Positions 42,102-50,294 of a stretch of 64,000 nt of DNA are shown one piece after another; position 1 is the first letter of the stretch, and the number at the start of each line of letters is the position of its first letter. The notes beneath the pieces are model-generated. The model ran no database searches, was not told where the DNA came from, and was given only the letters and a program-made list of their open reading frames with translations. Source of the DNA: Nocardiopsis sp. NRRL B-16309 (GTDB lineage: Bacteria > Actinomycetota > Actinomycetes > Streptosporangiales > Streptosporangiaceae); assembly GCF_001279585.1 (NCBI RefSeq), contig NZ_LGEC01000016.1:186001-250000 (forward strand). The letters are read 5' to 3'. The position numbers and the translations under genes were made by a program.

Positions 42102-43538
42102 TCAGCCGCGCACGCGCAGCGCGATCCAGAGTTCGGCCCGGTAGTCGGGGTCGTCCAGGTCGCCCGGCAGCAGGTCGCGGATGCGCCGCATCCGGTAACG
42201 CAGGGTGTGGCGGTGGACCCCCAGGGCGTCGGCCGCGGTGTCCCAGCGGCCCGAGGCGGCGAGGTAGGCGCGCAGGGAGGCGAGCAGTTCGGCGGAGGTG
42301 CGCTGCCCGGTCAGCGGCGCGAGGAGGTCGTCGGCCATCCGCGCGCCCGCCGGGGTGTCCACGAGCCCGAGCAGCCCGCCCGGCAGGTCCCCCGCCCGCA
42401 CCAGCCCGCCGTCGCCCTCCTCGGCCGCGGCCAGGGCGCGCTCGGCCTGGGACAGGGCGGGGGCCAGGTCGCCGTACCCCGCCGCCTCGCTCACCCCGGC
42501 CGGCCCCTCCAGGGCCTCCGCCAGCGCCTCGTCCGGAGTGTCGGCGGGAGCCAGGAGCAGTCCCCGGCCGTCGTGCTCGGTGGCGAGCACGCCCTCGGCC
42601 GGGCCGGAGTCGCCGAGGCCCGCGGCCACCGCCACCACGACGGGTTCGGGCGGGAGCAGTCGGCGCAGGTCCGCCGCGCCGGGGGCCCGGGGGTCCAGTG
42701 CCCCGGTGACCAGCGCCGCCAGGACGCCCTCGCCCCACGCGGCGCCCCGGCCCGGCGCGGTGCGCTCCAGTTCCAGGGAGAGCAGGGACACGGCCGCGTT
42801 GACCAGGGTGCGGTCGTCGGAGCCGAGCCGGCGCTCGGTCCCGACCGCGAGGAAGCCCCGCACGCGGCGCCCGGCGGACAGGGGCTGCGCGGAGAGGTGC
42901 AGGCCGTCCGCGGTCAGTGACACGCTGGCGCGGGGTCCGGCACCGCGCAGGCGGGACAGTTCCGCCGCCACGACGGCGGAGGACTCGGCCGCCCGCGCGG
43001 GCGCGGCGTGGCGGACGCCGCCGTCGGAGGCCAGCAGCAGCACCCGGCCGTCGAGTTCGCGCGCCAGGCGCTCCACGACCGCCGCCGCCCCCGACAGCGC
43101 GGCGCGGGTCAGCGCCCGTTGCGCGGTGAAGGCCCGGGTCAGGCCCTCGTACTCCTCCTTGGCCAGGAGCCGGGAGACCTCCTTGCCGACCGCGATGAAC
43201 GGGGTCTCGCGGGCCACCTCGATCAGGGCGAGACCGAACTCGGCCGCCGCGGCGCGCAGCGGTTCTGGGGTGCGCTCCAGCACCACGCCGGCTCCGAAGC
43301 CGAGTCCGGCCACGCGGCGCTCGGCGAGGCGGCGGACGTACTCGCGCGGGTCCGGGGCGGCGTCGGCCCAGCGCACGCCGGTGGTGAGGACGAGTTCGCC
43401 GCCCGCCAGGTAGGGCGTGGGGTCGGTCAGCTCGCTGACGGCCACCCACTCCACCCTCTGGTCCAGCCGTTCGTGGCCGGTCAGCAGGGACAGCCGCAGG
43501 TTGGGCGTGCGCAGCAGGGCGCCCAGGGTCGGGGGCAT
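42102..43538 (-). CDS. PucR-family transcriptional regulator (with gabT)
   Basis: A 478-residue regulator. The N-terminal PucR purine-catabolism-type domain (about 1-125) has LLRTPNLRLSLLTG and LAGGELVLTTGVRW. The C-terminal PucR helix-turn-helix is at about 425-470: DTAADALGVHRHTLRYRMRR. It is divergent from gabT across 283 bp, so it probably controls GABA use. ATG 43538 has GGGGAGG 6 nt upstream. Second PucR regulator of the window with the same relation to an aminotransferase lies at 52930. Confidence 0.88.
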   Translation of the reverse strand: MPPTLGALLRTPNLRLSLLTGHERLDQRVEWVAVSELTDPTPYLAGGELVLTTGVRWADAAPDPREYVRRLAERRVAGLGFGAGVVLERTPEPLRAAAAEFGLALIEVARETPFIAVGKEVSRLLAKEEYEGLTRAFTAQRALTRAALSGAAAVVERLARELDGRVLLLASDGGVRHAAPARAAESSAVVAAELSRLRGAGPRASVSLTADGLHLSAQPLSAGRRVRGFLAVGTERRLGSDDRTLVNAAVSLLSLELERTAPGRGAAWGEGVLAALVTGALDPRAPGAADLRRLLPPEPVVVAVAAGLGDSGPAEGVLATEHDGRGLLLAPADTPDEALAEALEGPAGVSEAAGYGDLAPALSQAERALAAAEEGDGGLVRAGDLPGGLLGLVDTPAGARMADDLLAPLTGQRTSAELLASLRAYLAASGRWDTAADALGVHRHTLRYRMRRIRDLLPGDLDDPDYRAELWIALRVRG

Positions 43539-43821
43539 CGGGGCCTCCCCTCCACGTGTTCGACCGCCCGGACCCCGCCGCATTGGCACAGGGCCCTGGA
43601 TCGATTATCCACTGTGTCCATGTGTGTCGGCGACCGCCGACCTTAGGGTCACTCTCTGAGACCGCCCGGCCCGTGGGGCCGGGTCGGGCGCCGCCAGGAT
43701 TCCGGCGGGTCCGGAGGCGGGTTCGCAGGAAGAGCCCGCGCCGCAGGCATCCGCCGAACGTGGTGGCGGGCGGGGGCGCGGGAGAGCGCAGCGAATAAGC
43801 AAGCACAGAGGAGGCAGCCGC

Positions 43822-45162
43822 ATGGCCACGACCGAGGTCGTCCAGTCCCGTCGGATCGTCACGGAGATCCCCGGCCCGAAGAGCCGCGCGATCCAGGAGC
43901 GGCGCGCGTCCGCCGTCGCCCAGGGCGTGGGCAGCGTCCTGCCGGTCTACGTCGAGCGCGCCGGCGGCGGGATCGTCGAGGACGTCGACGGCAACGCCCT
44001 CATCGACTTCGGCTCCGGCATCGCGGTGACCAACGTCGGCAACGCCGACCCCCGCGTGGTGGAGCGGGCCGCCGAGCAGATGGGCCGCTTCACGCACACC
44101 TGCTTCATGGTCAACCCCTACGAGGCCTACGTGGACGTGTGCGAGGCCCTGAACCGGGTCACGCCGGGCGACCACGAGAAGCGGTCGATCCTGCTCAACT
44201 CGGGCGCCGAGGCGGTGGAGAACGCGGTCAAGATCGCCCGCAGCGCCACCGGGCGCCAGGCCGTCGTCGTCTTCGACCACGCCTACCACGGCCGCACCAA
44301 CCTCACCATGGGCCTGACCGCGAAGAACATGCCCTACAAGCAGGGCTTCGGCCCGTTCGCCGGTGAGATCTACCGGGTGCCCATGGCCTACCCGTACCGC
44401 TGGGCGACCGGCCCGGAGAACTGCGGCCCGGAGGCCGCGGCCCAGGCGATCGACCAGATCACCAAGCAGATCGGCCCCGAGAACGTCGCCGCCGTGGTGG
44501 TCGAGCCGATCCAGGGCGAGGGCGGCTTCATCGAGCCCGGCGCCGGGTTCCTGCCCGCCGTCGTCGACTTCTGCCGGGCCAACGGCATCGTGTTCGTCGC
44601 CGACGAGGTGCAGACCGGCTTCGCGCGCACCGGCGACATGTTCGCCTGCGACCACGAGGGCATCGTCCCGGACCTGATCACCACGGCCAAGGGCATCGCC
44701 GGCGGCCTGCCGCTGGCCGCGGTGACCGGCCGCGCCGAGCTCATGGACGCCGTGCACGGCGGCGGCCTCGGCGGCACCTACGGCGGCAACCCGGCGGCCT
44801 GCGCGGCCGCCCTGGCCGCGCTGGAGGCCATCGAGTCCGACGGCCTGGTCGGCCGCGCGCGGGAGATCGGCGACCTGATGCTGGGCCGCCTGCGCGAGCT
44901 CGCCGCCAAGTACGACGTCATCGGCGACGTGCGCGGGCGCGGCGCGATGGTCGCGATCGAGCTGGTCCGGGGCGAGGACAAAGCGCCGAACCCCGAGGCG
45001 CTGGCGAAGATCCTGTCCTACTGCCACGCGCAGGGGCTCGTGCTGCTCAGCGCGGGCACCTACGGCAACGTCGTGCGCATGCTGCCGCCGCTGGTGATCG
45101 GCGACGAGCTCCTGCACGAGGGCCTGGACATCCTGGCCGAGGCGTTCGCCGGGCTTTCCTAG
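43822..45162 (+). CDS. gabT: 4-aminobutyrate aminotransferase
   Basis: A 446-residue class III PLP aminotransferase. Blocks: DFGSGIAVTNVGN, LLNSGAEAVENAVKIAR, AYHGRTNLTMGLT, VEPIQGEGGF, ADEVQTGFARTG and the PLP-lysine in TTAKGIAGGLPLAA. These match actinobacterial GabT closely. It transfers the amino group of GABA to 2-oxoglutarate, giving succinate semialdehyde. ATG has AGGAGG 8 nt upstream. Divergent PucR regulator upstream. No succinate-semialdehyde dehydrogenase is adjacent; the stop codon overlaps the dispersed structured element. Confidence 0.93.
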   Translation: MATTEVVQSRRIVTEIPGPKSRAIQERRASAVAQGVGSVLPVYVERAGGGIVEDVDGNALIDFGSGIAVTNVGNADPRVVERAAEQMGRFTHTCFMVNPYEAYVDVCEALNRVTPGDHEKRSILLNSGAEAVENAVKIARSATGRQAVVVFDHAYHGRTNLTMGLTAKNMPYKQGFGPFAGEIYRVPMAYPYRWATGPENCGPEAAAQAIDQITKQIGPENVAAVVVEPIQGEGGFIEPGAGFLPAVVDFCRANGIVFVADEVQTGFARTGDMFACDHEGIVPDLITTAKGIAGGLPLAAVTGRAELMDAVHGGGLGGTYGGNPAACAAALAALEAIESDGLVGRAREIGDLMLGRLRELAAKYDVIGDVRGRGAMVAIELVRGEDKAPNPEALAKILSYCHAQGLVLLSAGTYGNVVRMLPPLVIGDELLHEGLDILAEAFAGLS

Positions 45163-45243
45163 GGCGTGCTCCGTGGACGCTCTCGGTTGGCTCGGCGCTT
45201 GCGCCGATCGCCGCGAGCCCGGAATGATCCGCGGAACACGGCC
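45162..45243. repeat. Structured intergenic element, copy 2 (after gabT)
   Basis: 82 bp with arms GGGCGTGCTCCGTGGACG and GATCCGCGGAACACGGCC, paired apart from G-U and one mismatch; the inner loop contains CGGCGC/GCGCCG. Same arms as 27135-27191 and 56021-56079. Its first base is the last base of the gabT stop codon. Confidence 0.65.
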
Positions 45244-45386
45244 GAGGGTCTCCGCGCTCTCCTCGCTTCGGCCCGTGCTCGGGCCGGCCCCTCGCGAGAC
45301 CCCCTTGGCGGACATCGCCCGGTCACGGCGGCGCGTGCCCTGGTTCTGGTAGACCCCGCGCCCAGTGACCCCGCCGAGGTCCCGGC

Positions 45387-45420
45387 TCCGCCCGCGTCCC
45401 CTGTCCGGGACGCGGGCGGA
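45387..45420. terminator. Bidirectional terminator hairpin
   Basis: Perfect 14-bp arms TCCGCCCGCGTCCC / GGGACGCGGGCGGA around a 6-nt loop, between convergent gabT and the DoxX-like gene. Confidence 0.8.
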
Positions 45421-45439
45421 GCCGCGTGGGCGTGTCTCC

Positions 45440-45808
45440 TCACGTCCACACCAGCAGACCGGCCAGCAGCACCACGAGCGCGCCCGTGTAGGCGGCCGGG
45501 ATCCGGAGCGCGGCCGCGACCAGGGATCCGCGGTCCCGCTGGGCCCACACGTGGACGGCCACGGCGAGCGCCGACTGCACGGCCAGCACCGCGGCGGCGG
45601 CCAGACCGAGCGGGTGCAGCCACACCCCCGCGACCAGGCCCGCGGCGCACACCACCTCCACCAGTCCCGCCGTGCGCAGGACGCCCGCGCCGACCGGCAG
45701 GTAGGCGACCCGGTCCAGCAGCGCCCGGGAACCGAGTGCCTTCGCTGCGCCGGTCGCGCCGAAGGCGATGGCCAGCACCACCGACAGGACCGTCACGGCC
45801 AGGGGCAT
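45440..45808 (-). CDS. DoxX-like small membrane protein
   Basis: A 122-residue protein with four predicted transmembrane helices (starting LAVTVLSVVLAIAFGATGAA; ending YTGALVVLLAGLLVW). The AKALGSRALLDRVAYLPVGAG loop after helix one is typical of DoxX/DoxD-like and related small membrane proteins. Role unknown; relatives are linked to redox or quinone chemistry in the membrane. It lies 46 nt after the dioxygenase beta-subunit gene on the same strand, so it is likely the last gene of that operon, which is unusual. Confidence 0.75.
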   Translation of the reverse strand: MPLAVTVLSVVLAIAFGATGAAKALGSRALLDRVAYLPVGAGVLRTAGLVEVVCAAGLVAGVWLHPLGLAAAAVLAVQSALAVAVHVWAQRDRGSLVAAALRIPAAYTGALVVLLAGLLVWT

Positions 45809-45854
45809 GGCCGCACCTCCTCTCGCTCCGCGCCGCCCGCGGCGGCGGTCCGGT

Positions 45855-46454
45855 TCACAGGAACAGCGACGCGTTCTTGGCCAGGATCACGCTGTCGGCC
45901 AGATAGACGGTGCGCTCGGCCAGCAACAGCCCCTCGGGCCCCCGCCTCAGCACGTCGGCCCGGAAACCCGTGAAGTGGTCGGTGTCGTCGGCGAGCCGGT
46001 TGCGGTAGGCGTTCACGACGCTGCGGACCGCGAAGACGTCCTCGCCCCGATCGGGCGGTCGAGTGGCCTGGACGTTGGTCACCGCGCGCACGACCCTCGG
46101 CGGCGGGTTGTCCGACCAGGCGACCGTCTGCTGCACGCGCGCGGTGCGCAGGCGCAGGGTGGCCAGGTCCTCGTCGTAGTGGCCCAGGTCGCCGGGGCCG
46201 CCCGCCTCCCTCGTCAGGTCGCGGTGCAGCCGGTTGCCCCGGGAGGGCATCCGGTAGGCGACCTCCTCGGCGAGCAGGTCCAGCCAGTCGGAGTAGCGCG
46301 CCTCGTCCAGGAGTTGGGCCTCGAAGTACAGGAACTGCTCGATCTCGTGCTGCTCGGCGGGGTCCACGGGTCGTGGCCGTTCCACGGGACCGGCTTCGGG
46401 CGGCCGGGGCCGGAAGGACTGTGTGGAGATCGTGGTGGTCGGGGTGGCTGTCAT
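45855..46454 (-). CDS. Aromatic-ring-hydroxylating dioxygenase, beta subunit
   Basis: A 199-residue small subunit of a Rieske oxygenase, with a NTF2-like fold. Typical blocks: EIEQFLYFEAQLLDEARYSDW and LDLLAEEVAYRMPSR, later AVRSVVNAYRNRLADDTDHF and the ending ADSVILAKNASLFL. Beta subunits are structural and help set substrate range in the alpha3beta3 hexamer. Gene order alpha then beta is conserved, with 28 nt between. Substrate class is an aromatic hydrocarbon or acid; not resolvable here. Confidence 0.9.
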   Translation of the reverse strand: MTATPTTTISTQSFRPRPPEAGPVERPRPVDPAEQHEIEQFLYFEAQLLDEARYSDWLDLLAEEVAYRMPSRGNRLHRDLTREAGGPGDLGHYDEDLATLRLRTARVQQTVAWSDNPPPRVVRAVTNVQATRPPDRGEDVFAVRSVVNAYRNRLADDTDHFTGFRADVLRRGPEGLLLAERTVYLADSVILAKNASLFL

Positions 46455-46482
46455 GGCGGCTCTTCACTTCCTCATCGGTGGG

Positions 46483-47763
46483 TCAGCGCCCGCTCGGGGC
46501 GGGCATGGGGGCGGGCGCGGTCTGGGGCAGCGTCGGAGCGGGGCCTTCCATGAGTTCGAGCCACCGGCGGTAGAAGGCCCGCGCGCCGACGTCGTTGAGG
46601 ATGTGGCCGACCTCGCCGGTGAACCCGGGGACGGCCGGGTCTCCCGTGGTCGTCGAGCCCAGCCCCATCTGGTAGTTGAGCGCGGTCCGGCCGGTGACGT
46701 GGCCGCCGCCGACCGCCTGGATCTCGGACCAGTTCTCGCTGTCGTCGGTCTCGACGATGCCGGTGCTGGAGAAGGTGAGGGTGGCCATCCGCATCGCCTG
46801 CCGGCGCTGTTCGGGCGACCAGCTCGCGTCGACCAGCACCCAGGACCAGATCTCCATGTCGTCCACCGAGCGGGGGTGCCACACGCGCAGGACGCGGTCT
46901 CCGAGCATCGAGAAGTTGGGGAAGACGGTGCCGTGGATGAGCGCCTGGTGCCCGGGCTCCGCCGAGTCGGGATCGCGCCCGAAGGTGAAGGCCGCGTAGT
47001 TGGGGTCTTCGGGCAGGATGATCGTCCAGCCGTGGCCGTAGCGGCTGCCCAGTTCGCGGCCCTCGGTGGGCATGTTGACGCCGAGCAGGGACGTCGCGGA
47101 CAGGTGCGCGGTCTGCGGGTGGTAGGTGTCGTTGGCGAACTGCTCGGCGGCGAGCTTCCAGTTGCCCTGGAGGCGCCACTTGATCGGGCCGACGAGCTCG
47201 GGCTCGTCGAGTCCGTCCGTGGCCCAGTCCAGGACGCCCCGGTAGCCGTCGAGGTACTCGGCCAGCGGGGGCGCGTCCTCGTCCCAGCAGCCGAAGACGA
47301 ATCCGCGGTAGGACTCGACCCGGGTGACCGGGACCAGGCCCCAGCGGTCCAGGGGCAGGCGTCCCTCGTAGCCGTCGTCGTGGTTGGGCACCTCGACCAG
47401 CGCGCCCGTGCCGTCGTAGGACCAACCGTGGTAGGAGCAGGTGAACCGGGTGGCCGACCCGGAGTCGGCCCGGCACACGCGCATCCCGCGGTGGCGGCAG
47501 ACGTTGAGGAAGGCACGGATCCGGCCGTCCCTGCTCCTGGTCACGATGACGTGGTCCTGACCCATGACGGCGGTGGTGAAGTCGCCGGGGCGGCTTAGCC
47601 GGGACTCGTGGCCCAGGAACAGCCAGCTGCGGGTGAAGACGGTGGCCAGCTCCGTGCGCAGGAGGGGCCCGGACTCGAAGACCTCGCGGTTCAGCGTTCC
47701 GAGGTCGAGGTCGATGAGGTCCCGTGCGGCGGCCGACGGGCCCTCGGGAGGTGCGGTGGTCAT
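46483..47763 (-). CDS. Aromatic-ring-hydroxylating dioxygenase, alpha subunit
   Basis: A 426-residue catalytic subunit. The Rieske [2Fe-2S] ligands are in CRHRGMRVC and CSYHGWSYDG (C-x-H ... C-x2-H). The mononuclear iron ligands are in NDTYHPQTAH (D-x2-H-x4-H), with the third acid likely near VDDMEIWSW. The enzyme inserts both atoms of O2 into an aromatic ring to form a cis-dihydrodiol or diol, using electrons from the ferredoxin and reductase encoded nearby. It is typical in length. No ring-cleavage dioxygenase gene lies close, so downstream steps must be elsewhere. Confidence 0.93.
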   Translation of the reverse strand: MTTAPPEGPSAAARDLIDLDLGTLNREVFESGPLLRTELATVFTRSWLFLGHESRLSRPGDFTTAVMGQDHVIVTRSRDGRIRAFLNVCRHRGMRVCRADSGSATRFTCSYHGWSYDGTGALVEVPNHDDGYEGRLPLDRWGLVPVTRVESYRGFVFGCWDEDAPPLAEYLDGYRGVLDWATDGLDEPELVGPIKWRLQGNWKLAAEQFANDTYHPQTAHLSATSLLGVNMPTEGRELGSRYGHGWTIILPEDPNYAAFTFGRDPDSAEPGHQALIHGTVFPNFSMLGDRVLRVWHPRSVDDMEIWSWVLVDASWSPEQRRQAMRMATLTFSSTGIVETDDSENWSEIQAVGGGHVTGRTALNYQMGLGSTTTGDPAVPGFTGEVGHILNDVGARAFYRRWLELMEGPAPTLPQTAPAPMPAPSGR

Positions 47764-47808
47764 GTTCGCTCCGATCGTCGTGGTGTGTTCGGTCCGGTCG
47801 ATGGCGGG

Positions 47809-48156
47809 TCAGCCGGCGCCTTCCGGCCCGGTGGCGTCGAGGAGGACGCCCACCGTGTCGCCGCGCACCTCGACCCGGTAGGCGGTGGCGGGCTCGGTCG
47901 CGGGCCCGGACAGGGCCTGGCCGGTGCGCAGGGAGAACACGGCCAGGTGGGCTGGGCACTCGACGGTGCCGTCCTCGACCCAGCCCTCGCAGAGCGAGGC
48001 CTGGCCGTGCGTGCAGGTGTCGCTGAGGGCGCGCGGCCCCTCAGGGGTGTCGAAGACGGCGATCGCCCCGCGCGGCCCTGACACCACCAGGGCTCCCTCG
48101 GCGGCCAGGTCGGCTCTGGACCCGGCGGGCAGCCAGGTCGGCTCGCGGTCGGTCAT
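47809..48156 (-). CDS. Rieske-type ferredoxin of the dioxygenase
   Basis: A 115-residue soluble Rieske [2Fe-2S] protein. Ligands: CTHGQASL (C-x-H) and CPAHLAVF (C-x2-H), separated by 17 residues. It shuttles electrons from the FAD reductase to the dioxygenase alpha subunit. ATG at 48156 has GGAGGAG upstream, inside the 3' end of the TetR gene whose stop is only 5 nt away, so translation is coupled. Confidence 0.9.
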   Translation of the reverse strand: MTDREPTWLPAGSRADLAAEGALVVSGPRGAIAVFDTPEGPRALSDTCTHGQASLCEGWVEDGTVECPAHLAVFSLRTGQALSGPATEPATAYRVEVRGDTVGVLLDATGPEGAG

Positions 48157-48161
48157 CGGTC

Positions 48162-48770
48162 TCACTCCTCCGGTCCGGGGCGGGGGGCGATGCCGTGGAC
48201 GACGAGTGCGGCGAGGCCGAGAACGTGCTGTTCGGCCAGACGGTCCCACTGCTCGTCGTCGTCGCGGCGGTGTTCGAGGAAGAAGAACGACAGGGACGAG
48301 GTCACGGCCGAGGCCGCGGCCGCCGCGGGGGCGTCGGGCCCGGCGGCACGGGTGAGCCACTGGGCCAGTTCCGCGCGGAACTCCTCGACCACCTGCCAGA
48401 ACAGGCCGTTCAGCTCGCCGTCGAGCTGGCCCTCGGCGGCCAGGACCGCCATGAGGTCCGCGCGTTCACGCAGGTGGGCCAGCAGGGCCGTGCCGAAGGC
48501 GCGCACGCCCTCACCGGGCGACGCGGGGTCGCAGGCGCGCAGCGTGCCGGTGACGGCGGCGCGGTCCAGCTCCGGGGAGTCGGCGATGTCGCGGAGCAGC
48601 TCCACCTTGTTCTTGAAGTAGTGGAAGAGCAGCCCCTCGGCCACCCCGGCCTCCTTCGCGATGAGCTTGGTGGTCGTCGCCGCGAACCCGTACCTCGCGA
48701 AGAGCTGTAGCGCGACCTCGCGGATGTGGCGGCGCCGCTCCTCGGCCGCCTGCTGTCGGCTCGTCGCCAT
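48162..48770 (-). CDS. TetR-family regulator of the dioxygenase cluster
   Basis: A 202-residue TetR-type repressor. The N-terminal helix-turn-helix (about 15-60) reads RHIREVALQLFARYGFAATT, then IAKEAGVAEGLLFHYFKNKVELL. The C-terminal ligand domain is helical and contains HRRDDDEQWDRLAE. It is the first gene of the tetR-ferredoxin-alpha-beta-doxX operon and divergent from the reductase, so it should control both through the repeats at 48798-48845. ATG 48770 has AGGAGG 6 nt upstream. Confidence 0.88.
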   Translation of the reverse strand: MATSRQQAAEERRRHIREVALQLFARYGFAATTTKLIAKEAGVAEGLLFHYFKNKVELLRDIADSPELDRAAVTGTLRACDPASPGEGVRAFGTALLAHLRERADLMAVLAAEGQLDGELNGLFWQVVEEFRAELAQWLTRAAGPDAPAAAAASAVTSSLSFFFLEHRRDDDEQWDRLAEQHVLGLAALVVHGIAPRPGPEE

Positions 48771-48797
48771 CGGTGCCTCCTGTGGGTCGGAATATTC

Positions 48798-48845
48798 GTT
48801 GAGCAATCACTCATTGAGTATTTGCTCATTGAGCGTATGCTCAAC
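48798..48845. promoter_or_regulatory. TetR operator region between tetR and reductase
   Basis: GTTGAGCA (48798-48805) and TGCTCAAC (48838-48845) are an inverted pair enclosing two CTCATTGAG direct repeats (48810-48818, 48825-48833; period 15). The repeated unit suits binding of TetR dimers to a shared divergent promoter. Confidence 0.6.
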
Positions 48846-48909
48846 GAAGACTCCGGTCAAGGGGACGCGCCGACGGGGCGCGTCGGCCGGAGGAACGAGG
48901 AGGTTCACG

Positions 48910-50142
48910 ATGCGGACCACAGGCGATGTCGTGGTGGTCGGCGGCGGAATGGCCGCGGGCCACCTGGTGGCGTCGATGCACCGGAGGGGCCTGGCCCACC
49001 GGCTGACGGTGCTCGGAGCCGAGCCCCACCCGCCGTACGAGCGCCCGCCGCTGACCAAGGACGAACTCACCGGCGCGGCGGGCACGGAACCGGTCGGCAC
49101 GGAGGCGGACCTGGCACGGCGGCTGTCGATGTACTCGCCCGCGTGGCTGGCCGAACAGGGCGTGGCGGTCCGCGTCGGCGCACGGGTCATCGGCATCGAC
49201 CGCACCCGGCGCACGGTGGCCGTGGACGGCGGCGAGGCGGTCTCCTACCGGCACCTGGTGCTGGCGACCGGCTCACGCCCGGTGGTCCCCCCGCCGTGGG
49301 CGGAGCGGCCGGGCCTCGTGCACACCGTCCACACGGCCGCTGACGGAGCGCGGCTGCGACCCCTGCTGCGCGAGGGGGTCCGGCTGGTCGTGGTGGGCGG
49401 CGGCTTCGTCGGGCTGGAGGTCGCCGCGGCCGCACGAGGGCGCGGCTGCCCGACCGCGGTGGTCGAGGCCGGCCCCCGCGTCCTGGGCCGCGTGTGCACC
49501 CCGGTGACGTCGGCGGCGGTCGCCCGCCTGCACGAGGAGCACGGGGTGCGCGTCATCACCGGCACCAGGTGCGTGGACGTGGCACCAGGGGAAGGGGGAG
49601 CCCCCCGGGTGGTTCGCCTGGCCGACGGCACCGCGCTGGCGGCGGATCTGGTGGTCGTCGGGCTGGGGGTCCGCCCCGAGACCGGACTCGCGTCGGCCGC
49701 GGGCCTGGAACAGGACTCCGGGACGGGCGGGATCGCCGTGGACGACGCGCTCCGCACGACGCGCGACCCGCTGGTCAGCGCGGTCGGCGACGTGGCCGCT
49801 TTCCCCCGCGCCGGGTACGGCGGGCGACTGCGCCTGGAGTCGGTCGGCCACGCCTCCGCCTCGGCCGAGCACGTCGCGGCCCGTCTGGCGGGCGAGGACC
49901 CGGGCCCCTACGCCGGGCAGGGCTGGGTGCCCGTGTTCTGGTCCGACCAGTACCACCACACGCTGCGGATCGCCGGGCTCTCGACGGGCTACGACACGAC
50001 CGACGTCGGCGGAGCTCCCGGCGAGGGCCCGTTCACCGTGCGCTGCCTGGCCGGGGGCGGCCTGCTGGCGGTGGAGAGCCTGGACCGCCCGCGCGACCAC
50101 TCGGCCGCGCGGCGCGAACTGCGGGCCGCACCCGTGCCCTGA
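48910..50142 (+). CDS. FAD-dependent ferredoxin reductase of the dioxygenase
   Basis: A 410-residue pyridine-nucleotide-disulphide oxidoreductase-type flavoprotein. FAD-binding GGGMAAGHL near the N-terminus; NAD-binding LVVVGGGFVGLEVAAAA in the middle; the second FAD motif VSAVGDVAAFP; C-terminal reductase domain with WSDQYHHTLRIAG, typical of BphA4/ThcD-like ferredoxin reductases. It transfers electrons from NADH to the Rieske ferredoxin. GAGGAGG lies 7 nt before the ATG at 48910. Divergent from the TetR gene, completing a three-component dioxygenase system. Confidence 0.9.
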   Translation: MRTTGDVVVVGGGMAAGHLVASMHRRGLAHRLTVLGAEPHPPYERPPLTKDELTGAAGTEPVGTEADLARRLSMYSPAWLAEQGVAVRVGARVIGIDRTRRTVAVDGGEAVSYRHLVLATGSRPVVPPPWAERPGLVHTVHTAADGARLRPLLREGVRLVVVGGGFVGLEVAAAARGRGCPTAVVEAGPRVLGRVCTPVTSAAVARLHEEHGVRVITGTRCVDVAPGEGGAPRVVRLADGTALAADLVVVGLGVRPETGLASAAGLEQDSGTGGIAVDDALRTTRDPLVSAVGDVAAFPRAGYGGRLRLESVGHASASAEHVAARLAGEDPGPYAGQGWVPVFWSDQYHHTLRIAGLSTGYDTTDVGGAPGEGPFTVRCLAGGGLLAVESLDRPRDHSAARRELRAAPVP

Positions 50143-50246
50143 GCCGGTCCGTGGTCTCGAACCCTCGCTTCGCCTCGTACCCCGTGGCGCGGGAGCCGTT
50201 CCGGACGGCACCTGGGGCAGGTGTTTGGCCGCGGCCCGGGCCCGTT

Positions 50247-50294
50247 CCACCGTCCCGGACCGGGCTCATCCCACCGTCCCGGACCGGGCTCATT
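50247..50294. repeat. 24-bp tandem duplication at the end of the EamA gene
   Basis: Two copies of a 24-bp unit (CCACCGTCCCGGACCGGGCT plus CATC/CATT). The stop codon of the EamA gene is in the second copy. Could also act as a terminator via CCGGACCGG. Confidence 0.6.

Noticed and set aside
41956..45315. 1119-codon minus-strand frame opposite gabT and overlapping pucR
   Set aside because: Antisense shadow of gabT in one half and out of frame with pucR in the other; the true genes have canonical motifs and Shine-Dalgarno sites.
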